Positions 20,919 through 30,234 of a stretch of DNA of 64,000 nucleotides are shown here, piece by piece. Within the stretch, counting starts at the first letter, position 1; the number at the start of each line of letters is the position of its first letter. The notes beneath the pieces were generated by a model, which saw only the letters and a list, made by a program, of their open reading frames with translations, did no database searches and was not told the origin of the DNA. Source of the stretch: Bifidobacterium asteroides (GTDB lineage: Bacteria > Actinomycetota > Actinomycetes > Actinomycetales > Bifidobacteriaceae); NCBI RefSeq assembly GCF_003202755.1, contig NZ_QGLK01000001.1:806001-870000 (forward strand), given 5' to 3'. A program made the translations under genes and the position numbers.

Positions 20919-21524
20919 ATGCAGGAGCATGCCGAGTCAGAGACCGGTCGTGAGAGGCGCAGGCTTCTCGAAGGATGGAATTCACCCCCAAACCTGGTCA
21001 CCTACACCCGTATCCTCCTGGTCCTGGTCTTCATCGCCTTGGATCTGATGGCCGGTCCTTGCGGCGAGCGCAAGCCTGGCATGCGGTGGACCGCCGCCGT
21101 GCTCTTCATCCTCGCCGCCTCGACCGACAAGCTGGACGGGTGGCTGGCCCGCCGGTACAACCAGGTGACCGAGCTGGGCAAGCTCATGGACCCCATTGCC
21201 GACAAGCTGCTGATCTGCTCGGCGCTGATTGTGGCCTCCGTCTTCGGCGAGCTCTGGTGGTGGGTCACCGTGCTTTTTCTGGTGCGTGAACTAGGCATCA
21301 CCCTGCTGCGGGTCCTGGTCATCAACAAGCAGGGGCGGGTCATCGCCGCCTCCCGGGCTGGAAAGTACAAGACCCTGTTTGAGTGCATCGGCCTGGGCAT
21401 GCTCATGGTACCCTTGTCGCCGGTCTGGCCCTGGTACCTGGTGGCCACCCGTGTGGTCATCCTTGTGGCCCTGGCCCTCTGCCTTTACTCGGGAGCGGAA
21501 TACGTGATAGGGATGCGGCGATGA
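20919..21524 (+). CDS. pgsA: CDP-diacylglycerol-glycerol-3-phosphate 3-phosphatidyltransferase
   Basis: Makes phosphatidylglycerol phosphate, the first step toward phosphatidylglycerol and cardiolipin. The CDP-alcohol phosphatidyltransferase signature DG-x2-AR-x8-G-x3-D-x3-D is fully present in DGWLARRYNQVTELGKLMD followed by PIAD. About 201 residues with several membrane helices. AAGGAG sits 5 nt before ATG 20919; a GTG at 20913 is inside that site and less likely. The stop overlaps the start of the next gene (ATGA). Confidence 0.94.
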   Translation: MQEHAESETGRERRRLLEGWNSPPNLVTYTRILLVLVFIALDLMAGPCGERKPGMRWTAAVLFILAASTDKLDGWLARRYNQVTELGKLMDPIADKLLICSALIVASVFGELWWWVTVLFLVRELGITLLRVLVINKQGRVIAASRAGKYKTLFECIGLGMLMVPLSPVWPWYLVATRVVILVALALCLYSGAEYVIGMRR

Positions 21525-22090
21525 TCGGTAAGAGTGTGCAGGGCCGTTGCGATGACCTGGCTGGACGGATCATCGACACCTGCCGTGATTCGGGCCTGCT
21601 GCTGGCCGCTGCCGAATCGCTGACCGGGGGACTGCTGGCCGATGCCTTCGTCAGGATTCCCGGGGCGTCAGACGTCTTCCTTGGGTCAGCCGTCACCTAC
21701 GACATCGCTGCCAAGGCTGCCATTCTCAAGGTGGATCAGGACCTGCTGGCCACCCAGGGTGCGGTTCATCCACGGGTCGCCCAGGAGATGGCCGAGGGCA
21801 CGGCCAGGCTCTACACCAGGCCGGGGCACGAGGATACGGTCATCGGCATGGCCACTACCGGTGTGGCCGGTCCAGGTCCTGACGGGGATGATCCTGCCGG
21901 GCTGGTCTACATCGGTCTGGCCCTCCCCGTCCGGGTGTTGGGTCGACGTATAGAGACCGGCCTTCAATCCCATGCCTACCGGACCTATGCCTACGAGCTG
22001 CATTTGGATGGCGACCGCGAACAGGTGCGCCGCGGCACGGTCATGCGGATTCTAGACCAGCTGGATCGGGCCCTGCACTCGCGCGGCTAA
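21521..22090 (+). CDS. CinA family protein, PncC-type nicotinamide-nucleotide amidase
   Basis: About 189 residues that correspond to the C-terminal CinA domain only. Members of this family deamidate nicotinamide mononucleotide to nicotinate mononucleotide. Conserved stretches: AAAESLTGGLLADAFVRIPG, VTYDIAAKAAIL, and TTGVAGPGPDGDDPAGLVYIGL. The start at 21521 overlaps the pgsA stop by four bases (ATGA), giving translational coupling. In actinobacteria this gene commonly lies between pgsA and clgR, as here. Confidence 0.9.
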   Translation: MIGKSVQGRCDDLAGRIIDTCRDSGLLLAAAESLTGGLLADAFVRIPGASDVFLGSAVTYDIAAKAAILKVDQDLLATQGAVHPRVAQEMAEGTARLYTRPGHEDTVIGMATTGVAGPGPDGDDPAGLVYIGLALPVRVLGRRIETGLQSHAYRTYAYELHLDGDREQVRRGTVMRILDQLDRALHSRG

Positions 22091-22360
22091 CGGCCTTATG
22101 CCGTAGGTCGTTTTAGAGGTTTTACAGCTTCTGCAAGCCGATGCCGAACCTTGCGTTTGCGGGGTCTGCTGTAGCCAGCAGGCCAAAGAAAGAGGGTGGC
22201 TTTATTGAGTCATTGCTCCTGCCTCTTGATTCCTTTCTTTCATATACGTGACCTTGGTCACAAAGCAGGCCTTTCAGGTTCCTCCCCTGGAATAATCTAC
22301 TGGCTCGTCTGTTGGTCAATGTGTAAGAAGTTGAACACGATAATGGCGAAAGGGGCTGCT

Positions 22361-22879
22361 ATGGCCAGCACCGAGACCGTGATGACTCGAACCAACGATA
22401 CCTATGATGTCAAGCCGGCCGCACCCGGAGTGGAGCGCAATGCGCGGGTTCGTGATCTGACACCCGCCCAGCGTCGTGCCGTCGTCTTCGCCCAGCAGCA
22501 GGTGATCCGTGCCAAGGCCGCCAAGAAGGCCAAGGAGGAACGCCAGGCAAACCTGAACAAGATGTGGATGGAAGAGGACGGCATGGAAGCCAGCCGTCAG
22601 CGGGCAGCCTCCACCAACGACGGTCGGGCCGTCACCCATACCGTTTCCCTGCGTGAGGCCCTGGGCCACGTGCTGCGCGAGCTGAGGACCAATGATCACA
22701 AGACTCTGCGTGAGGTCAGCGAGAAGGCTGGCGTGTCCCTGGGCTACCTGTCCGAGGTGGAACGTGGCCAGAAGGAGGCCAGCTCCGAGCTGCTGAGCTC
22801 CATCGCCGACGCGCTGGGCCTGGGTGTGCCGCAGACCTTGCGGATGGTAGCGGACTACCTGGAGTCCACCCAGGAGTAA
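22361..22879 (+). CDS. clgR: XRE-family regulator ClgR
   Basis: Activator of Clp protease genes and stress functions in actinobacteria, itself a Clp substrate in species studied. The DNA-binding domain occupies the C-terminal half: [46 protein letters not shown]. The N-terminal half is an Ala/Lys/Arg-rich helix (about residues 30-70). ATG 22361 is preceded by AAGGGG at 6 nt; upstream in-frame starts have no such site. The 270 bp upstream are non-coding and should hold its own promoter. A terminator follows. Confidence 0.9.
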   Translation: MASTETVMTRTNDTYDVKPAAPGVERNARVRDLTPAQRRAVVFAQQQVIRAKAAKKAKEERQANLNKMWMEEDGMEASRQRAASTNDGRAVTHTVSLREALGHVLRELRTNDHKTLREVSEKAGVSLGYLSEVERGQKEASSELLSSIADALGLGVPQTLRMVADYLESTQE

Positions 22880-22919
22880 GCATGTCAGATCCAGCCGGTT
22901 GATCCGGTGGACCGTTCTT

Positions 22920-22957
22920 GAGGGCGTCCGGTTCTGATGAACCAGGCGCCCTCTTCT
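22920..22957 (+). terminator. Rho-independent terminator after clgR
   Basis: GAGGGCG...GGTTC pairs with GAACC...CGCCCTC around loop TGAT, followed by TTCT. Confidence 0.75.
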
Positions 22958-23024
22958 GCTGACTGTCGGTTGCTACCGTAGAAGGGGTGTGACAGAGTGG
23001 GTCTTGGACGAAAGGTGATGTCGG

Positions 23025-23258
23025 GTGCGTGAACGGGAATTCTGGCAGCTGCTGGAGGAGGTCTTCGGCCGAGTCTATGGACGCAGTCTGGCCCGTGACC
23101 AAAGGCTGACCGCCCTGGATGCCATGACCGTAATAGAGGCTCTGGATGCAAGCGTGGAGCCGCGCGTGGTCTGGAACGTGCTCTGCGATCAGATGGAGAT
23201 TCCCGACTCCCGCCGCTGGGGGAAGGACCACAATGCGCCGCCCATGCCGGCAGCCTGA
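23025..23258 (+). CDS. DUF3046 domain-containing protein
   Basis: A 77-residue cytoplasmic protein starting with GTG. It matches the DUF3046 family throughout: REREFWQLLEEVFG, LTALDAMTVIEALDASVEPRVVWNVLCDQMEIPDSRRWG. This family is found next to recA in many actinobacteria, which is also the case here. No function is known. The recA promoter with its LexA box lies just downstream, so the two genes are probably transcribed separately. Confidence 0.9.
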   Translation: MREREFWQLLEEVFGRVYGRSLARDQRLTALDAMTVIEALDASVEPRVVWNVLCDQMEIPDSRRWGKDHNAPPMPAA

Positions 23259-23307
23259 TCGACGGGTTTTATTCTCCGCGAACTTATTCCCCATTCCAAG
23301 CGATTTT

Positions 23308-23337
23308 CGAACATTTGTTCGCATGGTCGGGTATACT
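23308..23337 (+). promoter_or_regulatory. LexA (SOS) box and promoter of recA
   Basis: CGAACATTTGTTCG (23308-23321) is a perfect dyad matching the Gram-positive LexA box CGAACN4GTTCG. A -10 TATACT lies at 23332-23337. The -35 position (about 23309-23314) falls inside the box, so bound LexA would block RNA polymerase. Confidence 0.9.
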
Positions 23338-23486
23338 GATACCCATGGTCCGGTGACCACCGGCATGTTCGACCACATCGGGCGCCTGGACCGCAGACGG
23401 GTTCCGACGGCGGATAGGCTGTCAATCGTGAGGTCGTTAATCAGGATGTCGTCATCGTGAGGTCGGTTACGAAGAAGGAGAGCCAT

Positions 23487-24641
23487 ATGGCACGTCAGAG
23501 CAACAGTGGCAAGGCGAAGAAGGAAGAAGAGGGCGGGATCGACCCTCGTCGCCAGGCAGCCTTGAACACGGCCCTCGCGCAGGTGGAGAAGAGCTTCGGC
23601 AAGGGTTCGGCCATGCGCCTGGGCGACAAGCCCGCCCAGGATGTGGAGGTCATTCCCACCGGGTCCCTGGCCTTGGACATGGCCCTGGGCATCGGCGGAT
23701 TGCCCCGCGGCCGCATTGTCGAGATCTACGGTCCTGAGTCCTCGGGCAAGACCACCCTGGCCCTGCATGCGGTGGCCAATGCACAGGCCGGCGGTGGAGT
23801 GGCTGCCTTCATCGATGCCGAGCATGCTCTGGATCCCGAGTATGCCAAGAAGCTGGGTGTGGATACGGACTCCCTGATCGTCTCCCAGCCGGACAATGGC
23901 GAGCAGGCGTTGGAGATCGCCGATATGCTGATCCGGTCCGGCGCCCTGGATGTCATCGTCATCGATTCAGTGGCCGCCCTGGTGCCCAAGGCCGAGATCG
24001 AGGGCGACATGGGCGACAGCCACGTGGGTCTGCAGGCCCGTCTGATGAGCCAGGCTTTGCGCAAGATGACCGGTGCCCTATCCCAGGCCAATACCACGGC
24101 CATCTTCATCAACCAGCTCAGGGAGAAGATTGGCGTCTTCTTCGGTAGCCCGGAGACCACTACCGGCGGCAAGGCCCTGAAGTTCTATGCTTCGGTCCGC
24201 CTGGACATCCGCCGTATCCAGACCCTGAAGAACGGCGACGAGGCGGTGGGCAACCGCACCAAGGTCAAGGTGGTTAAGAACAAGATGGCCCCGCCCTTCA
24301 AGGTGGCTGAATTCGACATTCTCTACGGGGAGGGCATCTCAAAGGAGGGTTCGGTTCTGGACATGGCCCTGCAGACCAATATCGTCAAGAAGTCGGGCTC
24401 CTGGTTCACCTACGAGGGCGATCAGTTGGGTCAGGGCAGGGAGAACGTCCGTCAGTTCCTCAAGGACAACCCCGGCCTGACCAAGGAGATTGAAGATAAG
24501 GTCAAGGTTGCCTTCGGCCTTATTCCCGCTCCCTCCGAGGACGACAAGGCTGATCCGGCTGACTCTGACCAAGACAGCAAGGAAGACGACTCGGCTCCGG
24601 TCGACGTCAACAGCACCGTGCCCACGGCCCAGGCTGCATGA
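23487..24641 (+). CDS. recA: Recombinase RecA
   Basis: Strand-exchange protein and LexA co-protease, 384 residues. Walker A GPESSGKT is at 82-89. Also visible are the adenine-binding [12 protein letters not shown], the loop-1 region [20 protein letters not shown], loop 2 and [22 protein letters not shown]. The C-terminal tail after residue 345 is very acidic. ATG 23487 has AAGGAGAG 5-10 nt upstream; the ten extra codons upstream are not used. It is followed 4 nt later by recX, its regulator. The SOS box upstream implies induction by DNA damage. Confidence 0.97.
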   Translation: MARQSNSGKAKKEEEGGIDPRRQAALNTALAQVEKSFGKGSAMRLGDKPAQDVEVIPTGSLALDMALGIGGLPRGRIVEIYGPESSGKTTLALHAVANAQAGGGVAAFIDAEHALDPEYAKKLGVDTDSLIVSQPDNGEQALEIADMLIRSGALDVIVIDSVAALVPKAEIEGDMGDSHVGLQARLMSQALRKMTGALSQANTTAIFINQLREKIGVFFGSPETTTGGKALKFYASVRLDIRRIQTLKNGDEAVGNRTKVKVVKNKMAPPFKVAEFDILYGEGISKEGSVLDMALQTNIVKKSGSWFTYEGDQLGQGRENVRQFLKDNPGLTKEIEDKVKVAFGLIPAPSEDDKADPADSDQDSKEDDSAPVDVNSTVPTAQAA

Positions 24642-24645
24642 CCCG

Positions 24646-25560
24646 ATGATCTCGGCCGAGGACTTCCTCAAGGATAATCCTGTCCGCCTGGCGCAGGCCG
24701 AGGATTCTACCGACTCTAGTACAGAGTCGAAGAATTCTCGGTCGGACCAGTTACAGACAGATTCTGTGGGATCGGATGGTCCAGCAGATTCAGTGACAGT
24801 CCTTGATCCTGCTCCTAAGCAGAAGGATGACAGCTTCAAGGAGGACAGCCGCCCAGTGCGGGCTGCTGCCGTGGGTCTGGGGCATAGCGCCCGGTTCGGA
24901 GGCAGTCTGGAAGAGGTAGACAGTTCTGCCAATGCTGATATGGCTGATGAATCTCTGGCAGGTCGCCATTCCTATGGCCGCCATTCTGCCCGTGGTTCCG
25001 ACAGAAAGACCCGCCGTCGTGGCCGTCGCCCACGTGCTGGCGGCTTTGGCGGAGGTTCCGCGCCTGCAGCTCCGCGAGCAGATGCCGATGATGCGGATGC
25101 TTGCCGGGAGGCTGCTCTGACCCTTTTGGATGCGGCGGCACGTTCAAGCGGGGCTCTGGCTCGTCGTCTGGTCGACAAGGGGTTTGATACGAACGTGGTC
25201 GATCAGGTGATCGACCGGTTGACCAAGTTGGGTCTGGTAGATGACCTGGCCTATGCCCAGGATCTTCTGCGTTCCTGCCTGCATCGCACCATGGGGGAGC
25301 GGGGCGTACTCTCGGAGATGACCCGCAAGGGATTGGATCCAGGACTGGCTGCGCAGGTGGTGGCCCAGGCCTCTCGCGAGGGACTCTTTGTTGACTCCGC
25401 CTACGAGCTTGGTCGCAAGGTGGCCCGAAAGACAGCCGGACTTGATCTCAAGGTGCGCAAACGGCGATTCTGGAGTGCTGGATCCCGCAAGGGCCACAGT
25501 CCCGGCCTCCTCAACCAGGTGGCAGCAGACCTTTTCGTCTCTGACGACCCTCTCGATTGA
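24646..25560 (+). CDS. recX: Regulatory protein RecX with long N-terminal extension
   Basis: Modulates RecA filaments. The RecX three-helix repeats are at about residues 145-300: REAALTLLDAAARSSGALARRLVDKGFD, VDQVIDRLTKLGLVDDLAYAQDLL, and GERGVLSEMTRKGLDPGLAAQVV. Ahead of them is an unusual Ser/Asp/Arg-rich low-complexity region of about 140 residues, so the protein (about 304 residues) is much longer than typical RecX proteins of 150-200. ATG 24646 follows the recA stop at once, hence a recA-recX operon. The 3' end of the minus-strand rnpB lies about 40 bp downstream. Confidence 0.9.
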   Translation: MISAEDFLKDNPVRLAQAEDSTDSSTESKNSRSDQLQTDSVGSDGPADSVTVLDPAPKQKDDSFKEDSRPVRAAAVGLGHSARFGGSLEEVDSSANADMADESLAGRHSYGRHSARGSDRKTRRRGRRPRAGGFGGGSAPAAPRADADDADACREAALTLLDAAARSSGALARRLVDKGFDTNVVDQVIDRLTKLGLVDDLAYAQDLLRSCLHRTMGERGVLSEMTRKGLDPGLAAQVVAQASREGLFVDSAYELGRKVARKTAGLDLKVRKRRFWSAGSRKGHSPGLLNQVAADLFVSDDPLD

Positions 25561-25599
25561 GCCGATTGCTGCCTAAGCACCACGCGGTAAAAGAGAAGA

Positions 25600-25975
25600 T
25601 GAGACCTCTCATATACCCCGGGTTCTGTCATCGACCGGATAAAATCCGGACAATGGATGGCCATCCATCTCGACCTGACGTTGCCGCCAGGCTCTAGCGG
25701 CCTACCCGAAGGCGGGACGAGCAGCCCCTGAATGCCTTCTGCTTGGCCTTGCTCCCGATGAGGCTTGCCATGCGGTCGGCGTTACCGTCGACCCGGTGGT
25801 CTCTTACACCGCCGTTTCACCCTTGCTCGCCTTAACAAGGCGAGCGGTCTGTTCTCTGTTGCGCTATCTCTCAGGTCGCCCTGGGCGGACGTTATCCGCC
25901 ATCGTGCTCTGTGGAGCCCGGAAGTTCCTCAGCCCTTCCCAGGAGGAGGGGCCGCGGCCATCCGAGAGGTCTCGG
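25600..25975 (-). ncRNA. rnpB: RNase P RNA, bacterial type A
   Basis: Catalytic RNA that trims the 5' leader of pre-tRNAs. Read on the minus strand, the outer helix P1 forms between GAGACCTCT (25973-25965) and AGAGGTCTC (25609-25601). Conserved sequences in order: GAGGAACTTCCGGGCTCCAC; AACAGAGAACAGACCGC; AAGGGTGAAACGGCGGTGTAAGAGACCACC; GGCAAGCC; the 3' end GACAGAACCCGGGGTATATG. The length of about 375 nt suits the family. Ends were set from the P1 helix and may be off by a few bases. Located between recX and the hibernation factor gene. Confidence 0.93.
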
Positions 25976-26150
25976 GGATACAGCATAGCGGAACTGAACG
26001 ACCGGACCAGCGGTCAAGATCCCGCTCTGGCCACAAGCTCAATCAGTGAGTCAGCCATGCTCTTCGGATACAATCGGAAGCACAGTCGATGGTGACCAAG
26101 TCCGCCATCGCACCAGCGGTTCATCCGCTCACAAGTGCAAGGAGATTCCC

Positions 26151-26825
26151 ATGGAGATCGTCATTACCGGTCGACATACCCAAATCAAGCAGCGGTTCCG
26201 CGATGTCGTGGACAGCAAGATGAACAGGGTGACGGCCATCGCCCCCGATGCCCAGCGCATCCAGGTCGTTCTGACACATGAAGGCAATCCCCGCCAGGCT
26301 GACAGCGCCAAGAGGGTGGAGCTCACTGTCCAGGCCGGCAAGACCGTGATTCGCGCCGAGGCTTCCAGCGCCGACGAGTTCAGCGCGCTGGACATGGCCT
26401 TGGACAAGCTGACCCAGCGTCTGCGGCGAGTCCGCGACCGCCGCAAGGACCACCGCCGTGGACTGGAGCATCCGCCCCTGCCCGTCGATTTGTCCGTGGA
26501 CGATCAGGCAGGCGATCAGGGAGATCAGGGCCAGGAGTCCAATCCCGACAACAGCGCTCAGAGCGCCGTGGCCTCGGACCTGGCGCCCGGCCAGTCTGTC
26601 GAAGTGCAGGTGGGAGACACCCCTATCGTCATTCGCCGCAAGCTGCACATCGCAGAGCCCATGAGTATCGACGAGGCCCTATACGAGATGGAGCTGATCG
26701 GTCATGACTTCTTCCTCTTTGTCAACAAGGAGACTAAGCGCCCATCAGTGGTCTACCGTCGGCACGGATGGAGCTACGGTGTCTTCGAGATCGATACGCC
26801 TGAGCATGTAGGCGGTAAGCAGTAA
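26151..26825 (+). CDS. hpf: Ribosome hibernation-promoting factor, long form (HPF/RaiA)
   Basis: About 224 residues. The N-terminal S30AE domain (MEIVITGRHTQIKQRFRDVVDSKMNRV, ending near residue 105 with LRRVRDRRKDHR) blocks the decoding site of the 30S subunit. A flexible Asp/Gln/Ser linker leads to the C-terminal dimerisation domain (VIRRKLHIAEPMSIDEALYEMELIGHDFFLFVNKET and VYRRHGWSYGVFEI), which joins two ribosomes into 100S particles. ATG 26151 follows AAGGAGA. The preceding 170 bp up to rnpB have no gene. Confidence 0.95.
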   Translation: MEIVITGRHTQIKQRFRDVVDSKMNRVTAIAPDAQRIQVVLTHEGNPRQADSAKRVELTVQAGKTVIRAEASSADEFSALDMALDKLTQRLRRVRDRRKDHRRGLEHPPLPVDLSVDDQAGDQGDQGQESNPDNSAQSAVASDLAPGQSVEVQVGDTPIVIRRKLHIAEPMSIDEALYEMELIGHDFFLFVNKETKRPSVVYRRHGWSYGVFEIDTPEHVGGKQ

Positions 26826-27050
26826 CCGAAGAAAAGATATTGAACTGTGGGGCGATTCCTCGGCGGCAGGTTGTCTGACCTCCGGAGAATGGCCCTTCTT
26901 CAATGCCCGGTCCAGCTGCCAAGACCGCAGTTGGGTTTCTGGAACAATCCGTTTCGAGAAAATCGGTGCATTCGCGTAAGATAATCAAGGTCTGGGCCTA
27001 CGCCGGCTGAGGGCGTGTGAAGGCCATAAAGGAACGGTAGGGAGCGCAAC

Positions 27051-30005
27051 GTGGTAGCAGTCTTGGACAAGGTCCTCCGTATGGGCGAGGGTCGTCAGAT
27101 TCGCAAGCTTCAGGGGGTGGCCAAGGCGACTAACGCCTTCGAGGATCAGATCTCGGCCATGAGTGATGAGGAGCTCAAGGCGCAGACGCCTAAGTTCAAG
27201 CAGCGATTGGAGAACGGCGAATCCCTCGATTCCTTGATGCCCGAAGCCTTCGCCACGGTCCGCGAAGTTTCCAAACGCACCCTGGGCCAGCGGCATTTCG
27301 ATGTCCAGCTGATGGGTGGAGCGGCCCTGCACTGGGGCAACATCGCGGAGATGAAGACCGGCGAAGGCAAGACCCTGGTGGCTACCCTGCCCAGCTATCT
27401 GAATGCTTTGGAGGGCAAGGGCGTGCACGTGGTCACAGTCAATGACTATTTGGCCTCCTACCAAAGCGAGCTTATGGGGCGCATCTTCCGCTTCCTGGGC
27501 ATGAGCGTGGGTTGCATCATCACTGATCAGCGTCCCGCCGAGCGCCGCAAGCAATACCAGGCGGATATCACCTACGGCACCAACAACGAATTCGGCTTCG
27601 ACTACCTGCGTGACAACATGGCCTGGGACAAGGACGAGCTGGTTCAGCGCGGACACCACTTCGCCATCGTGGACGAGGTGGACTCCATCCTGATCGACGA
27701 GGCTCGAACTCCTCTGATTATTTCCGGCCCGGCCGAGGGCGATGTGACCCGATGGTATCGGCAGTTCGCCAAGCTGGTCCCCAAGCTCACCAGGGATGAG
27801 GATTACGAGGTCGACGAGAAGAAGAAAGTCGTCGGCATCCTGGATCCCGGCATCACTAAGGTGGAGGACTACCTGGGCATCGACAACCTTTACGAGCCTG
27901 CTAACACCGCTCTGATCGGGTACCTGAACAACGCCATCAAAGCCAAGGAGCTCTTCCTGCGCGACCGCGATTATGTCGTCCAGAACGGCGAAGTGCTGAT
28001 TGTGGACGAGCATACCGGCCGTCTGCTTAAGGGACGTCGCTACAACGAGGGTCTCCACCAGGCCATCGAGGCCAAGGAAGGTGTGGAGGTCAAGGCCGAA
28101 AACCAGACCTTCGCCACCATCACCCTGCAGAACTACTTCCGTATGTACGACAAGTTGGCGGGCATGACCGGTACGGCCGAGACCGAGGCCGCTGAGTTCA
28201 TGAATACCTACAAGCTAGGCGTACTGCCGATCCCCACCAACAAGCCCATGATCCGCAAGGATCAGGACGATCTGATCTATCGCTCCAAGAAGGAGAAGCT
28301 GGCCGCCATCGTCCGCGATGTTGCCAAGCGACATGCCAAGGGCCAGCCCATCCTGCTGGGTACCGCATCCGTGGAGTCCTCCGAGGTGGTCTCCTCCCTG
28401 CTGGACGTGGCCGGCATCGACCACCAGGTTCTCAACGCCAAACAACATGCGCGTGAAGCTGCGGTCGTGGCAGTGGCAGGGCGCAAGGGGGCCGTGACCG
28501 TGGCCACCAACATGGCTGGACGCGGCACCGATATCATGCTGGGCGGCAACGTGGAGTTCCTTGCCGATCAAAAGCTCAAGGAGCAGGGCTACTCGCCTGA
28601 CGACACACCAGAGGAGTATGAGAAGCGCTGGCCCAAGATGCTGGACTCCGTTAAGGAGCAGGTCAAGGACGAGCATGAGGAGGTCGTCAAGCTGGGCGGC
28701 CTCTATGTGCTGGGCACCGAGCGGCACGAGTCCCGCCGAATCGACAACCAGTTGCGCGGCCGTTCCGGCCGTCAAGGCGACCCCGGTGAATCCAGGTTCT
28801 ATCTGAGCTTGGAGGATGACCTGATGCGCTTGTTCAACACCCAGCTGGTGGCCCGAATGATGTCCTCCAAGAGCCTGCCCGAAGGTCAACCCATTGGCAC
28901 CAAGAGTGTCTCCAAAGGTGTGCGCAACGCGCAGAAGTCCGTTGAATCCCGCAACTACGAGATCCGCAAGAACGTGCTCAAGTACGACGACGTGATGAAC
29001 AAGCAACGTCAGGTCATCTATGGCGAGCGTCAGGCCGTGCTCAAGGGTGAGGACATTCACGAGGACATCCTCCGCTTCATCCGCGAGACCGTGACCTCAT
29101 ACATCCGCGGGGCTCAGAACGGTTCGGACAAGCCACAGGAATGGGATGCCGACGGGCTCTGGAAGGCGCTGGCCTCCGTGTATCCGATCAGTCTTGATCA
29201 GGATGAGACCATGGACTCTCTGGAGGACCTGAAAGGCGACAAGGCGGTTAAGGCCCTGGCTGACAAGGTCGTGGAGGATGCCGATTCCATCTACCAGGAG
29301 CGTGAGGATGAGCTGGGCGAGAAGGGATCCAGGCAACTGGAGCGCCAGGTGGTCCTATCCGTACTGGACAGCAAGTGGCGTGAACACCTCTATGAGATGG
29401 ACTATTTGAAGGACGGCATCGGCCTGCGCGGGATGGGTCAGCGTGACCCTCTGGTGGAGTACCAGCGCGAGGGCTACCAGATGTACAACTCCATGATCGA
29501 TGCCATCAAGGAGCAGACCGTGCAGCTGCTCTTCAACGTGGACCTCAAACAGATAGCGGCCAGCCAGGAGAACGAGCGGCGGGCCCGCGAGGAGCGCAAG
29601 GAGAACGAGGAGAGCCAGTCCGAGCCGGTCAACTATCAGGCGCCTGAAGAGCCTGATGCCGAGGACGAGACCACTGACATCGACGAGACTGCCGAGGAGC
29701 GTGATGAAGGTGCTCCTGCTGGCAGCATCCAGGAGGATTTGGAAGAGGATTCCGATAAGGACTCTTCCGAGGATGTCGCTGACGCTAGCGAGGCTGATGA
29801 TGCTAGCGCCCCGGCCCCAGTCGGGCCTGCGCCCATCAGTCATGCCGAGGGCAAGGTTCCTGCCAATAAGAGGCCAAAGGCCGTAGAAGATCATTCGCCC
29901 TGGGCCGATGGCCGCACCTTCCCAGGTACACCTCGCAACGCCCCCTGCCCCTGCGGTTCTGGACGCAAGTACAAGATGTGCCACGGCCAGAACGAAAAGA
30001 AATGA
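27051..30005 (+). CDS. secA: Preprotein translocase ATPase SecA
   Basis: Motor of the Sec export pathway, 984 residues, acting at the membrane with SecYEG. Walker A GEGKT is at 104-108. [19 protein letters not shown] (Walker B), [13 protein letters not shown] and the helicase motif [24 protein letters not shown] are all intact. The C-terminal 100 residues are an acidic linker that ends in the zinc-binding [14 protein letters not shown], which contacts SecB-like factors or ribosomes. The start is GTG. A terminator hairpin follows. Confidence 0.97.
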   Translation: MVAVLDKVLRMGEGRQIRKLQGVAKATNAFEDQISAMSDEELKAQTPKFKQRLENGESLDSLMPEAFATVREVSKRTLGQRHFDVQLMGGAALHWGNIAEMKTGEGKTLVATLPSYLNALEGKGVHVVTVNDYLASYQSELMGRIFRFLGMSVGCIITDQRPAERRKQYQADITYGTNNEFGFDYLRDNMAWDKDELVQRGHHFAIVDEVDSILIDEARTPLIISGPAEGDVTRWYRQFAKLVPKLTRDEDYEVDEKKKVVGILDPGITKVEDYLGIDNLYEPANTALIGYLNNAIKAKELFLRDRDYVVQNGEVLIVDEHTGRLLKGRRYNEGLHQAIEAKEGVEVKAENQTFATITLQNYFRMYDKLAGMTGTAETEAAEFMNTYKLGVLPIPTNKPMIRKDQDDLIYRSKKEKLAAIVRDVAKRHAKGQPILLGTASVESSEVVSSLLDVAGIDHQVLNAKQHAREAAVVAVAGRKGAVTVATNMAGRGTDIMLGGNVEFLADQKLKEQGYSPDDTPEEYEKRWPKMLDSVKEQVKDEHEEVVKLGGLYVLGTERHESRRIDNQLRGRSGRQGDPGESRFYLSLEDDLMRLFNTQLVARMMSSKSLPEGQPIGTKSVSKGVRNAQKSVESRNYEIRKNVLKYDDVMNKQRQVIYGERQAVLKGEDIHEDILRFIRETVTSYIRGAQNGSDKPQEWDADGLWKALASVYPISLDQDETMDSLEDLKGDKAVKALADKVVEDADSIYQEREDELGEKGSRQLERQVVLSVLDSKWREHLYEMDYLKDGIGLRGMGQRDPLVEYQREGYQMYNSMIDAIKEQTVQLLFNVDLKQIAASQENERRAREERKENEESQSEPVNYQAPEEPDAEDETTDIDETAEERDEGAPAGSIQEDLEEDSDKDSSEDVADASEADDASAPAPVGPAPISHAEGKVPANKRPKAVEDHSPWADGRTFPGTPRNAPCPCGSGRKYKMCHGQNEKK

Positions 30006-30058
30006 CAGGTACGCGTAATCGCCAGCGAACTGCCCAGGCAGGGTTGCTGATCTGATTG

Positions 30059-30090
30059 ACGGCCATCGCACGCAAGGCGATGGCCGTTTC
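30059..30090 (+). terminator. Terminator after secA
   Basis: ACGGCCATCGC and GCGATGGCCGT form an 11-bp perfect stem around ACGCAAG, followed by TTTCC. Confidence 0.85.
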
Positions 30091-30234
30091 CATATATTGG
30101 ATTGTAAACTTTCATATATTGGTAGCAAAGTGACCAAAATATGGGATGGCCTTGTGCAGGGGAGGGGCTGGGCAGTAAACCTAGAGCAAATAGCGGGGCA
30201 TCCGGCCCCGCTTCTTCAAAGGAAAAGAGTCATC
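30091..30234 (+). promoter_or_regulatory. Leader of trpD with direct repeats and a hairpin
   Basis: CATATATTGG occurs twice, at 30091-30100 and 30113-30122, that is 22 bp or two helical turns apart, as expected for a dimeric DNA-binding protein. Further on GCGGGGC (30193) and GCCCCGC (30205) form a compact hairpin followed by TTCTTC, immediately before the AAAGGAAA ribosome-binding site. It could end transcription early or hide the binding site. Confidence 0.5.

Noticed and set aside
23425-23465. ATCGTGAGGTCG repeated 29 bp apart upstream of recA as a second operator
   Set aside because: Not a dyad, no known match, and located downstream of the promoter; may be chance or a small duplication.
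30091-30234. T-box riboswitch in front of trpD
   Set aside because: The conserved T-box core (AGGGTGGNACCGCG) and specifier layout are missing.
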